Part shown: positions 23,663-31,961 of the stretch, one piece after another
How the letters are laid out: each line of letters opens with the position of its first letter
How positions within the stretch are numbered: position 1 is the stretch's first letter
Assembly: GCA_006844585.1 (NCBI GenBank)
Contig: SPJM01000086.1
Location: 1 to 34,899 of the forward strand
Reading direction: 5' to 3'
Length of the DNA: 34,899 nt
From: Methylococcaceae bacterium
GTDB taxonomy: Bacteria > Pseudomonadota > Gammaproteobacteria > Methylococcales > Methylomonadaceae
Position numbers and translations under genes: made by a program
Notes under the pieces: model-generated
What the model saw: the letters and a program-made list of their open reading frames with translations, nothing else
The model's database searches: none
What the model was told of the DNA's origin: nothing

Positions 23663-23668
23663 TATAAT
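23663..23668 (+). promoter_or_regulatory. Candidate -10 box of the trp operon promoter
   Basis: A perfect TATAAT stands 69 bases before the trpE ATG. The upstream sequence offers only weak -35 candidates (TTTTGT at 23640-23645, 17 bases away). The leader has a short frame from 23667 without tryptophan codons, so no classical trp leader-peptide attenuator is visible. Confidence 0.4.
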
Positions 23669-23736
23669 GGAGGATTTTATCCTATTTGACCGTTTACTTA
23701 GCGGCAGTGATTGTAGACCCTAACTCAAGAAAAATA

Positions 23737-25224
23737 ATGACGCCAGAGCAATTTAATCATTACGCCGGACAAGGCTATAACCGCATACCGATCGGTCAGG
23801 AAGTACTGGCCGATTTGGATACGCCGTTAAGCGCATATCTCAAATTGGCTGATCAGCCTTATACCTATTTGTTTGAGTCAGTTCATGGCGGGGAACAGTG
23901 GGGGCGTTATTCAATTATCGGTTTGAGTTGTCAGACTTTGATCAAGGTTTATGGCAACAGCATCACCTTAGAGAAAGTCGGCGGGGAAGCAGAAACGATT
24001 GAGCATGACCAGCCGCTACAATGGATAGAACAATTCAGGCAACAATATAAGGTGCCGGATATCGAAGATTTGCCGCGTTTTAACGGCGGATTAGTCGGTT
24101 ATTTCGGTTATGAGACCATCGGTTATATCGAGAAACGCTTACAATCAACCGGTAAGCCAGACCCTTTGCAGAATCCTGATATTCTATTAATGGTGTCAGA
24201 AGATTTGTTGGTTTTCGATAATTTATCCGGCAAAGTCTTGTTATTAACGCATGCAGATCCTTCGCAAGAAAATGCCCATCAAAATGCCGTTGATCGATTG
24301 CAGTCTTTGGTTACCCAGCTCAGAGAAAAACAAGCGAAACCGGACAACCATAATCAACCCAAACAGGTGGATGAGTCGGATTTTGTTTCCGGGTTTACTC
24401 AGGACGGTTTTGAAAATGCAGTATTAAAAGCCAAAGAATATATTGTCGCCGGCGATGTTATGCAGGTTGTATTATCACAGCGTTTATCCATTCCTTACAC
24501 CACGACCCCGCTCAATTTGTATCGGGCGCTGCGCTGCTTGAATCCATCGCCTTATATGTATTATCTGAATTTAGGCGATTTTCATATCGTCGGCTCATCG
24601 CCGGAAATTCTGGTGCGCTTGGAAGATGATCAAGTCACTGTCAGGCCGATTGCAGGAACCCGGCCGAGAGGAGCGACGATGGAAGAGGATAAGGCGCTGG
24701 AAAAAGATTTATTGGCGGACCCGAAAGAATTGGCCGAACATCTTATGTTGATCGATTTGGGGCGTAACGATACCGGAAGGGTGGCGAAAATAGGCACGGT
24801 TGAACTGACTGACAAAATGATTATCGAGCGCTATTCGCATGTAATGCATATTGTTTCCAATGTCACCGGTGAATTACAGGAAGACAAAGATGCTTTTGAT
24901 GTGTTGGCGGCGACATTTCCAGCGGGAACCGTCAGCGGCGCGCCGAAAATTCGAGCAATGGAAATTATTGATGAATTAGAGCCGGTGAAACGCGGCGTTT
25001 ATTCGGGGGCGGTAGGTTATATTTCCTGGTCGGGTAATTTGGATACCGCCATTGCCATCCGCACAGCGGTCATTAAAGATGAAACATTGCATATACAAGC
25101 CGGAGCGGGCATCGTATATGATTCGGTGCCACGTAATGAATGGGATGAAACAATGAATAAAGGGCGAGCCATTTTTCGCGCTGTTTCCATGGCTGAAGCC
25201 GGTTTGGAAGGAGAGCAATCATGA
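23737..25224 (+). CDS. trpE: Anthranilate synthase component I
   Basis: With TrpG it converts chorismate and glutamine to anthranilate, the first step of tryptophan synthesis. The likely start is ATG 23737 ([18 protein letters not shown]), giving 495 residues. A TTG 17 codons upstream also opens the frame but adds an atypical tail. Motifs include [18 protein letters not shown] near the N-terminus (feedback site region), [42 protein letters not shown] and [20 protein letters not shown]. It overlaps trpG by four bases. Confidence 0.95.
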   Translation: MTPEQFNHYAGQGYNRIPIGQEVLADLDTPLSAYLKLADQPYTYLFESVHGGEQWGRYSIIGLSCQTLIKVYGNSITLEKVGGEAETIEHDQPLQWIEQFRQQYKVPDIEDLPRFNGGLVGYFGYETIGYIEKRLQSTGKPDPLQNPDILLMVSEDLLVFDNLSGKVLLLTHADPSQENAHQNAVDRLQSLVTQLREKQAKPDNHNQPKQVDESDFVSGFTQDGFENAVLKAKEYIVAGDVMQVVLSQRLSIPYTTTPLNLYRALRCLNPSPYMYYLNLGDFHIVGSSPEILVRLEDDQVTVRPIAGTRPRGATMEEDKALEKDLLADPKELAEHLMLIDLGRNDTGRVAKIGTVELTDKMIIERYSHVMHIVSNVTGELQEDKDAFDVLAATFPAGTVSGAPKIRAMEIIDELEPVKRGVYSGAVGYISWSGNLDTAIAIRTAVIKDETLHIQAGAGIVYDSVPRNEWDETMNKGRAIFRAVSMAEAGLEGEQS

Positions 25225-25811
25225 GCGCTACGCGAGTCGTTATGATCGACAATTATGACTCATTTACCTATAACTTGGTGCAGTATTTCGGCGAACTAGG
25301 CGCTGATGTGACGGTGGTGCGGAATGATGAAGTCAGCGTTCAACAAATCGCCGATCTGAATCCCGACAAGATTGTGGTATCGCCGGGGCCTTGTACGCCG
25401 AAAGAGGCGGGTATTTCGGTGGATGCTATTTTACAGCTTTCGTCGGATTATCCGATTTTAGGCGTTTGTTTGGGTCATCAAAGCATCGGCTATGCTTTCG
25501 GCGGAAAAATCATTCATGCGAAAAGCATTATGCACGGTAAAACTTCTCTGGTGTATCATCAAGACGGCGGCGCCTTCAAAGGTTTGAGCAATCCGTTTAC
25601 CGCTACTCGTTATCATTCATTAGTGATAGACCAAGGCAGTTTACCGGATTGTTTGGAAGTGACCGCCTGGACCAAAGACGAGCAAGGCGGGATAGAAGAA
25701 ATTATGGGCGTGCGGCATAAAACCTTGGATGTCGAAGGCGTGCAATTTCATCCCGAATCGATTTTGACCGACCACGGTCATGATTTATTGAAAAACTTTC
25801 TGGAACGATAA
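25221..25811 (+). CDS. trpG: Anthranilate synthase component II (glutamine amidotransferase)
   Basis: The 196-residue class I glutamine amidotransferase supplies ammonia to TrpE. Catalytic triad: C83 in [11 protein letters not shown]177 and E179 in VQFHPESIL. The oxyanion-hole block [12 protein letters not shown] and HGKTSLVYH are present. Some bacteria share this subunit with folate synthesis (pabA), but its place inside trpEGDC supports trpG. The start overlaps trpE (ATGA), and the stop overlaps trpD by one base. Confidence 0.95.
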   Translation: MSATRVVMIDNYDSFTYNLVQYFGELGADVTVVRNDEVSVQQIADLNPDKIVVSPGPCTPKEAGISVDAILQLSSDYPILGVCLGHQSIGYAFGGKIIHAKSIMHGKTSLVYHQDGGAFKGLSNPFTATRYHSLVIDQGSLPDCLEVTAWTKDEQGGIEEIMGVRHKTLDVEGVQFHPESILTDHGHDLLKNFLER

Positions 25812-26833
25812 TGTTGACGATGCAACAAGCGATTCAGCGTTTGCTGGATAAACAAGAATTGACTCATGACGAAATGCAGCAAATTATGCGCATCATCATG
25901 ACCGGGCAAGCCACCGATGCGCAAATCGGCGGATTTTTAATCGCCCTGCGCGAGAAAGGCGAAAGTGTTGCTGAAATCGCCGCAGCGGTGTCAGTGATGC
26001 GGGAATTAGCAACGCCGGTTCCGGTTAGCGGCGATCATGTTATCGATACCTGCGGAACCGGCGGCGATGGCGCCAATACGTTCAATATTTCCACCACCTG
26101 CGCTTTTGTAGTCGCCGCTGCCGGGGGGCAGGTCGCCAAGCACGGTAATCGCTCGGTATCCAGTAGTTCCGGCAGCGCTGATGTATTGGAAGCGGCAGGC
26201 GTTGACTTGAATATATCGGCTGAGCAAGTGGCGGATTGCGTGCGGGAAATCGGCGTCGGTTTTTTATTTGCGCCCAAGCATCATGGCGCGATGAAGCACG
26301 CCATCGGACCGCGAAAAGAAATGGGCGTTAGAACTATTTTTAACTTACTCGGTCCTTTATCCAATCCGGCGGGCGCAGCCAATCAATTAATCGGGGTGTT
26401 TTCCGATGCTTGGTTGGAGCCATTGGCGAATGTATTGAAACAATTAGGCAGCCAGCATGTGTTGATTGTGAATGCCGAGGATGGTCTCGATGAAATCAGT
26501 ATTGCCGCACCTACTCAAGTAGCGGAATTAAAAGACGGCGAAGTGACCGTCTACAGTATTGAGCCGGAACAATTCGGCCTACAAAGACAAAGCCTGGCGG
26601 GTTTGGCGGTGGAGAGCGCCGAACAAAGTCTGACGATGATTCAATCGGTGCTCAACAACCAAGCGGGCGCAGCCAAAGACATTGTTGTCTTGAATGCCGG
26701 TGCGGCCATCTATGCTGCTAACTTGACGGATAGTTTGGCGGCGGGCGTTGAAAAAGCGCAACAAGTGATTGCCGAGGGTGCGGCGATGTCTAAATTAAAC
26801 GCCTTGATCGAGTATACCCGCTCGCTGTCATAA
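25811..26833 (+). CDS. trpD: Anthranilate phosphoribosyltransferase
   Basis: It transfers phosphoribose from PRPP to anthranilate. The 340-residue protein shows the PRPP loop [17 protein letters not shown] (79-95), [20 protein letters not shown] (110-129), [20 protein letters not shown] and [20 protein letters not shown]. It overlaps trpG at TAATG and is followed 22 bases later by trpC. Confidence 0.96.
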   Translation: MLTMQQAIQRLLDKQELTHDEMQQIMRIIMTGQATDAQIGGFLIALREKGESVAEIAAAVSVMRELATPVPVSGDHVIDTCGTGGDGANTFNISTTCAFVVAAAGGQVAKHGNRSVSSSSGSADVLEAAGVDLNISAEQVADCVREIGVGFLFAPKHHGAMKHAIGPRKEMGVRTIFNLLGPLSNPAGAANQLIGVFSDAWLEPLANVLKQLGSQHVLIVNAEDGLDEISIAAPTQVAELKDGEVTVYSIEPEQFGLQRQSLAGLAVESAEQSLTMIQSVLNNQAGAAKDIVVLNAGAAIYAANLTDSLAAGVEKAQQVIAEGAAMSKLNALIEYTRSLS

Positions 26834-26855
26834 TTATCCAAAAATAGAAAAGCTG

Positions 26856-27653
26856 ATGACTGAAAGACCTGATATTCTGAATAAAATTCTTGCCACCAAA
26901 GTGGAAGAAGTCGAAAAGCGTAAACTGAGCACACCCGTTTCCCTGTTACAGGAAATCGCCCAAGGGATTGAAGCGCCGCGCGGTTTTTATCGCGCTTTAA
27001 AAGCCAACGCCATGGCCAAAAAACCGGCGATTATCGCTGAAGTGAAAAAAGCGTCGCCGAGCAAAGGTGTGATACGGGAAAATTTCCAGCCGGTGGAAAT
27101 TGCTCAAGACTACGCCATGAACGGCGCAAGTTGTATTTCCGTATTAACCGATAAGCAATATTTCCAGGGTTCGGAAGTGTATTTACAAATGGCTCGGGAA
27201 AAAACGCCAGTGCCGTTTTTACGCAAGGATTTCATGATTGATGTTTATCAAGTGGATGAAGCCCGAGCCTTAGGCGCAGACTGTATTCTATTAATTGTCG
27301 CCGCGCTTGAAGACGGACAAATGCGCGAACTGCACGATAAAGCGGTGGAATTAGGCATGGATGTGTTAGTGGAAGTCCACGATGACGCGGAAATGGATCG
27401 CGCCTTGCAATTGGAAACGCCTTTAATCGGGGTGAATAATCGAAACTTGCGGACTTTCGAAACTGACTTGCAAACCACTTTAAAACTAAGAGATAAAGTG
27501 GGCGATGATCGATTAATCATTACCGAAAGCGGCATCCACACGCAAGACGATGTGAAATTAATGCTGGATCATGAAATATATACTTTTCTGGTTGGTGAAT
27601 CATTCATGCGCGCCGAATACCCTGGCCAAAAAATGCGTGAGCTTTTCTTTTAA
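26856..27653 (+). CDS. trpC: Indole-3-glycerol phosphate synthase
   Basis: The 265-residue TIM-barrel enzyme closes the indole ring. Motifs are [20 protein letters not shown] (substrate lysine), [52 protein letters not shown] and [13 protein letters not shown]. It stands alone, without a fused TrpF domain. It is the last gene of trpEGDC. trpF, trpB and trpA are not in the window. A weak GTTTTC/GAAAAC hairpin follows, but no clear terminator. Confidence 0.96.
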   Translation: MTERPDILNKILATKVEEVEKRKLSTPVSLLQEIAQGIEAPRGFYRALKANAMAKKPAIIAEVKKASPSKGVIRENFQPVEIAQDYAMNGASCISVLTDKQYFQGSEVYLQMAREKTPVPFLRKDFMIDVYQVDEARALGADCILLIVAALEDGQMRELHDKAVELGMDVLVEVHDDAEMDRALQLETPLIGVNNRNLRTFETDLQTTLKLRDKVGDDRLIITESGIHTQDDVKLMLDHEIYTFLVGESFMRAEYPGQKMRELFF

Positions 27654-27771
27654 CCCCGTTTTCGATCTTACGGAGAAGAGAAAACCGGCGGCGTAATAGA
27701 CATTTTTTGAAGAGAAATTAGGGTAAGCGCATTTTAAGGATCAGAGCATCTTCCATGATAGCGTGGGTGAA

Positions 27772-28368
27772 TTAATATAGATCTTCCGCTTTCGGTAAAC
27801 GCATGAGTAAATCATCCCATTGAATAACCACATCATCCAGAACGGTAATCGCCGTATCACCGGCTAGCTCAATGATTCTGGGTTTAGAAAATTCTTTGTT
27901 TTGTAATAGATATATGGTTAATACTCTATCCGTTGGGTGAACTAACCAATACTCTCGTACGCCATGTTGCTCATAAAGATCACGTTTTTTTATTTGATCA
28001 TGGCTGGCTGTCGCGGGTGACAAGACTTCTAAAACCCAATCAGGCGCGCCTCGCACGCCACGGCGGTCTAATTTATGGTTGTCGCATACAACCAACACAT
28101 CTGGCTGAACAACAGTATCAATTTGTTCATCAGGTTCATCTTGTTTAGGGAGCCGTACATCTATTGGCGCAATCAATGATCGACATTTTTTACCCACAAG
28201 CGCATTTGCTATTTGCCTAAAAACCTCTCCAGCTATTTCTTGATGTTCCAGGCTAGGAGCAGGTGACATAAAATACGCCTCACCCTTTATTAGCTCATAA
28301 TTATTATCTGACCATTGTAAATAATCAGCATAATTATGATATGCAGTATCTTTTAATGCTAAACCCAT
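27772..28368 (-). CDS. Uma2-family (DUF820) endonuclease-like protein
   Basis: The 198-residue protein matches the Uma2 family, a restriction-endonuclease-like PD-(D/E)xK fold: ELIKGEAYFMSPAPSLEHQE, VVQPDVLVVCD, GAPDWVLEVLSPATASHDQI, KKRDLYEQHGVREYWLVHP. The PDVLVV and EVLSPAT acids plus the KKRDLY lysine are the likely active site. These genes are very abundant in cyanobacteria and some proteobacteria, often in many copies, with no settled role. AAGGA 7 bases upstream supports the start. It converges with the trp operon. Confidence 0.85.
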   Translation of the reverse strand: MGLALKDTAYHNYADYLQWSDNNYELIKGEAYFMSPAPSLEHQEIAGEVFRQIANALVGKKCRSLIAPIDVRLPKQDEPDEQIDTVVQPDVLVVCDNHKLDRRGVRGAPDWVLEVLSPATASHDQIKKRDLYEQHGVREYWLVHPTDRVLTIYLLQNKEFSKPRIIELAGDTAITVLDDVVIQWDDLLMRLPKAEDLY

Positions 28369-28916
28369 GCCTATTCCTTCATTATCGCTTATTTTTCAAT
28401 AATTAAATTGTAATTGATTCTTTAATAAACAACCATAATAAAAGCCCGTAGATTGGGAATCCCAACATAAAACTAGGGGCTTATAACGAAAGTTTATCAT
28501 GCGGACAAAACAGAGGTAGACAACTGGATGGGATGCGTTTTGACAGTTGCAACGCCTGGGTGAGGTCTATAATACTCCCCAAAAATTAGACCAGTAGTTA
28601 AGATACAATCTTGTCCTCAAATCAGAGGAAAAAACGGAGCGGTATTTATAGCATATTTCTGGTTATTTTGAATCTGTAAGCCGAGAAAATAAAATGCCGC
28701 TATGCTGATCAGTCATGAATATTTCAGGGTTACGATTTCTGGATAAGCGATTGATGTTATTGGGTCACTACAAAATAAGTTACGGGGCTTCGACAGCCTA
28801 GCTTAATACCCTCTCCCGTTTAGTTATGCAATTTTCTTCAAAATTCCCGGCAATAGCATAGTCGGCGATTTATGCCGACCCGGCCTACCGGGAATTTTAT
28901 TCAACAATGAAGTTTA
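28369..28916. other. Gene-poor region with hairpins
   Basis: These 548 bases contain no frame I would call. They include a stem AAGCCC (28442-28447)/GGGCTT (28477-28482) around a TTGGGA/TCCCAA palindrome, promoter-like hexamers TTGACA (28540) and TATAAT (28568) at a poor 22-base spacing, and the nested hairpin at 28840-28898. It could hold remnants of a transposable element, but no transposase fragment is recognised. Confidence 0.45.
28840..28898. repeat. Nested inverted repeat (11-bp outer, 6-bp inner stem)
   Basis: AAAATTCCCGG at 28840-28850 pairs with CCGGGAATTTT at 28888-28898. Inside, GTCGGC at 28861-28866 pairs with GCCGAC at 28874-28879. It lies 19 bases past the stop of the 5'-nucleotidase gene, so it may fold in that transcript's 3' end. 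No T-tract follows on either side. It could also be a dispersed repeat unit. Confidence 0.6.
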
Positions 28917-31034
28917 CTACTGCTGTACCCCATCTGTGTTAATAAAGGATTGTGTGCTGTAATCTTCCAACGGCAGCTTATTCAATACCCCGTTTTGATT
29001 TATTTGAATATAATCAACAAAGGCATTGGCGTAATCGATAAAAGTATCGACTACTTTACTGCTATCTTCGGAAACCGCTTCTAAGGTTTCGTATTTGTCG
29101 CCACCTGAGGCAATAAAACTATTCACGACTACCGTGTAAGTCGCATTTAAATCCAACGCCTCAAAGGAAGTCGCATTTTTACGTTTAACTTCCAGTTGGC
29201 TAAAACGCTGACCCAACGGTTTTGACATATCCGCATGCCAACGCAGTCCTGCCGCATAAGGAAACGCGCCCGTAGAACCGTCAGGGTCTATGGCAAAATC
29301 CGCCGCCTCTTCCAGAGTTTGACGGATCTGCTCTCCGGTCAACTGCATATTGACCAGAGTGTTGGCAAACGGCAACAACTCATATGCATCGCCTATGGAA
29401 AGCGGTCCCTCTGGAATATCTATCCGTACTCCGCCAGCGTTTTGTATGCATATATCGGCTTCAAAACTTCTTGCTCTAAACGCTTCCGCCACTAATTGCT
29501 GAATATCTCCGCCATTAGCTGCTGTTTGTGAAACGTCACAGATTGCGCTGCGGCCTTGTCCCGGAATTCGTTCCAGACAAAGATCGGATTGTACCTGACC
29601 AATTTCGGTGTTTTGCAGTACTTCCGTTTCCGCAGCATATTCATCCAATATAGCCTGACTGTTGCTATCGGGCGTAACTATTGACACTTCCGGAGAAGCA
29701 TTGATAATCGACAGGATCTCTTCGCGCTCCGAACCGCCTAATTCTACTCGGTCGCCACCTTCAGGCGGTCTCCGTTTGAAAGAGTCGCCCAGCAATAAAT
29801 GCGGGGTACCCATACAATTTTTAACTTTACCGTTTTTATCAAAATCAACATGTAATTCGCCCACCACTGCGGCGTATTGCCAAGCTTGTACTATACAGAC
29901 CGGATTGCCTTCCGCGTCAGTAGTTTTAGTCGGGTAATCGCCGCCGGAATTTAACCCGAATTGACTAAAGTCTCCCAATAAGGTGTGAGAGTCGCCGCCG
30001 ACAATGACGTCAACGCCGCGTAGATTAGCCGCCATTTCTAAGTCATTTCGGTATTGATAATGGGTTACCAAAACAATTTTATTGACGCCTTGCGCGGTTA
30101 ATTGATCAATATATTGTTGAGCTGTCGTGGTTTCATCCAAAAATTGCGTCGTTTCCAACGGGCTGGAAGAGTTTTTGGTTTTTGAAGCAATATCCAACCC
30201 GATAAAGCCAACTTGTTGACCATTGATGGATTTCACCGTAAACGGTTCAATATAATCATTTACGTCATTCGGCGCCAGGGGTGTTCCTACAGCTGGAACG
30301 ACATTGGCGGCCAATACTTCTGTGCCGCATTGTCCTAGAGCCAGATAATCAAGAAAAGTTTTTAAACCGGCATCTCCGCCGTCAAATTCATGATTGCCTA
30401 ATGCGAAAATATCAAAACAGACATCATTCATTAAAGCGGCATCCGCTTCCCCTTTAAACAAAGTGTAAAACAAGGTGCCGGTAACAGCGTCCCCGGCATG
30501 TATATTAACTACATTTTTAAAGGAGGATTTGATCGCTTTAAACTGGGCTGCGACACGCGGGAAACCGCCTAGTTGTACGCGGGTAGAAACGCCATTAAAA
30601 TCGAGATTGGCTCCGCTATCGGCTTCTAAATGTGAATGATGATCGTTAATATGCAACAGGGTCAAACTTAATTCCTGATCAAGTTCACCTCCACTGCAAC
30701 GATCAGGCGCCAACAAGTTTAGCCAACCGCTGTAATGGCCTTGCGGAAATAATGTATTGTTATAGAAAACATAGAGGTCAGCGTCATTTTTCAAGCCGAC
30801 AAAGAATCCGTTTTGATAACTACGGTATCGCCAACTGCCCACAAAATCCTGTGAAAAATCGGATCCGCTAATGTTTATTGTATTGGTGGGCGTATTGACC
30901 GGCGTCATTCCCTGAAACTTACGTTCAGCAACATCCATTAGACACTCAAAATCAGTTGCAACATCAGCCATAACAGGCTGAAAAGGCATAATCAAAGGCG
31001 ATACGGCAAAAATAATATTTTTTATCAATTTCAT
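28917..31034 (-). CDS. Exported 5'-nucleotidase / metallophosphatase
   Basis: With the ATG at 31034 the product has 705 residues and a signal peptide ending near VMA (residue 23). The open frame runs 15 codons further to a TTG, which would spoil the signal. An uncharacterised domain at about 24-115 (ATDFECLMDVAERKFQG, GSWRYRSYQNGFFVGL, LYVFYNN) comes before the metallophosphatase domain: HINDHHSHLE (D131, H133), HAGDAVTG (D182), ALGNHEFDGG (N214, H215), VTHYQ and GGDSHTLL. The C-terminal 5'-nucleotidase domain has NAGGVRIDIPEGPLSIGDAY and FANTLVNMQLTGEQI. It probably removes phosphate from extracellular nucleotides, and follows the nuclease and cohesin genes on the same strand. Confidence 0.88.
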   Translation of the reverse strand: MKLIKNIIFAVSPLIMPFQPVMADVATDFECLMDVAERKFQGMTPVNTPTNTINISGSDFSQDFVGSWRYRSYQNGFFVGLKNDADLYVFYNNTLFPQGHYSGWLNLLAPDRCSGGELDQELSLTLLHINDHHSHLEADSGANLDFNGVSTRVQLGGFPRVAAQFKAIKSSFKNVVNIHAGDAVTGTLFYTLFKGEADAALMNDVCFDIFALGNHEFDGGDAGLKTFLDYLALGQCGTEVLAANVVPAVGTPLAPNDVNDYIEPFTVKSINGQQVGFIGLDIASKTKNSSSPLETTQFLDETTTAQQYIDQLTAQGVNKIVLVTHYQYRNDLEMAANLRGVDVIVGGDSHTLLGDFSQFGLNSGGDYPTKTTDAEGNPVCIVQAWQYAAVVGELHVDFDKNGKVKNCMGTPHLLLGDSFKRRPPEGGDRVELGGSEREEILSIINASPEVSIVTPDSNSQAILDEYAAETEVLQNTEIGQVQSDLCLERIPGQGRSAICDVSQTAANGGDIQQLVAEAFRARSFEADICIQNAGGVRIDIPEGPLSIGDAYELLPFANTLVNMQLTGEQIRQTLEEAADFAIDPDGSTGAFPYAAGLRWHADMSKPLGQRFSQLEVKRKNATSFEALDLNATYTVVVNSFIASGGDKYETLEAVSEDSSKVVDTFIDYANAFVDYIQINQNGVLNKLPLEDYSTQSFINTDGVQQ

Positions 31035-31285
31035 GACGAAAACAGGTGTTCTGTAAAAAAAAAGGGAGTAGCCGTTCAATGCGCTGGCATGAAATCAACG
31101 GCAATCGTTTTTATCCCATATCGGCGTGACAGTATGATGAAAAGAGCATGATGAAAAAAACCATGAGTGTCAGGTGTTGCCTTTTGCCAACCTTGATACT
31201 TGCATAGAACATGGAAGCAAAAGACAAGACCGGACATCTTTCTTCTTCACATTCACACGACACCGTTCTTCGCATATCAATGTCT

Positions 31286-31888
31286 TTAACTACGTATTTT
31301 AATTGCCGCTCTACCTAGATAGCTTGAAACAAGCGCTGCAAGCAATAATGTTAAAAGAGATGGCAATGGAACCGCACTTTGATTGACAGTAATTAAGCCT
31401 GTTGAAGTACTTACTCCGCTGGTTATATCGTTCCCTAATGCATCGCTAAGATCAAATACGGAAAGTTGCAAATCACTGCTACCCGTATTAATGCCGGTGA
31501 AATTTAAGGTTGCCAGCAAAAAGTCCGCACTTTGCAAAGCATCTAACTCAAAATCGAATAAAAACGAAAAATTGTCCAATTCGACATTATCAGGGTTCAC
31601 TGTTGTCGCAATGCTGGTCTCGAAAAATGCCGGATCGGTATTACCCAGAAAACCGGCATAATCGACAGAATCAAACCCAACTACGGTATTATCAAAGCCA
31701 ACAGATAGATAAAAAGCACCTAATGAAGGTGCGCCGGTTGCGCCTAGGTCATGAATCATCAGGTCGATCGCTACCGAGTCGCCCGTATTGATATTGGCCG
31801 CAGCGGGGTTAAAAGAAAGTGAAATGGCTGAGCTGGTTTGTGCAACGAGCAATAATGCAGATGCAATAAATATTTTAATCGTTTTCAT
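31286..31888 (-). CDS. Cohesin-like exported protein with VPLP (PEP-CTERM-like) sorting tail
   Basis: The 200-residue protein has a signal peptide (1-21, ending SSA), a cohesin-type beta-sandwich at about 23-168 (SLSFNPAAANINTGDSVAID, GAFYLSVGFDNTVVGF, FLLATLNFTGINTGSSDLQL), and a C-terminal VPLP motif at 173-176 followed by a hydrophobic segment and a basic end (GRAAIKIRS). That tail is the PEP-CTERM-like signal processed by exosortase systems, so the protein should be placed at the cell surface. It lies directly downstream of a dockerin-bearing nuclease. CAGGAT lies 6 bases before the ATG. Confidence 0.82.
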   Translation of the reverse strand: MKTIKIFIASALLLVAQTSSAISLSFNPAAANINTGDSVAIDLMIHDLGATGAPSLGAFYLSVGFDNTVVGFDSVDYAGFLGNTDPAFFETSIATTVNPDNVELDNFSFLFDFELDALQSADFLLATLNFTGINTGSSDLQLSVFDLSDALGNDITSGVSTSTGLITVNQSAVPLPSLLTLLLAALVSSYLGRAAIKIRS

Positions 31889-31909
31889 GGTGTTATCCTG
31901 GTTGTAAAT

Positions 31910-31941
31910 AGCCGACTCCTGTTATTCAACAGAAGCCGGCT
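31910..31941 (-). promoter_or_regulatory. Stable intergenic hairpin between nuclease and cohesin genes
   Basis: AGCCGACTCCTGTT at 31910-31923 and AACAGAAGCCGGCT at 31928-31941 fold into a 14-bp stem with a 4-nt loop. In the minus-strand RNA the two imperfect positions become G-U pairs, which suggests it functions in that transcript. No T-run follows, so it is probably an mRNA processing or stabilising element rather than a full terminator. Confidence 0.55.
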
Positions 31942-31961
31942 CAAGTTTAATTAGATTAATT

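Noticed and set aside
23667-23723. Short frame upstream of trpE as an attenuator leader peptide
   Set aside because: It contains no tryptophan codons and I see no terminator/antiterminator pair, so classical trp attenuation is not supported.
28540-28573. TTGACA and TATAAT promoter pair
   Set aside because: The spacing is 22 bases, too long for a normal sigma-70 promoter, and no gene follows on the plus strand.
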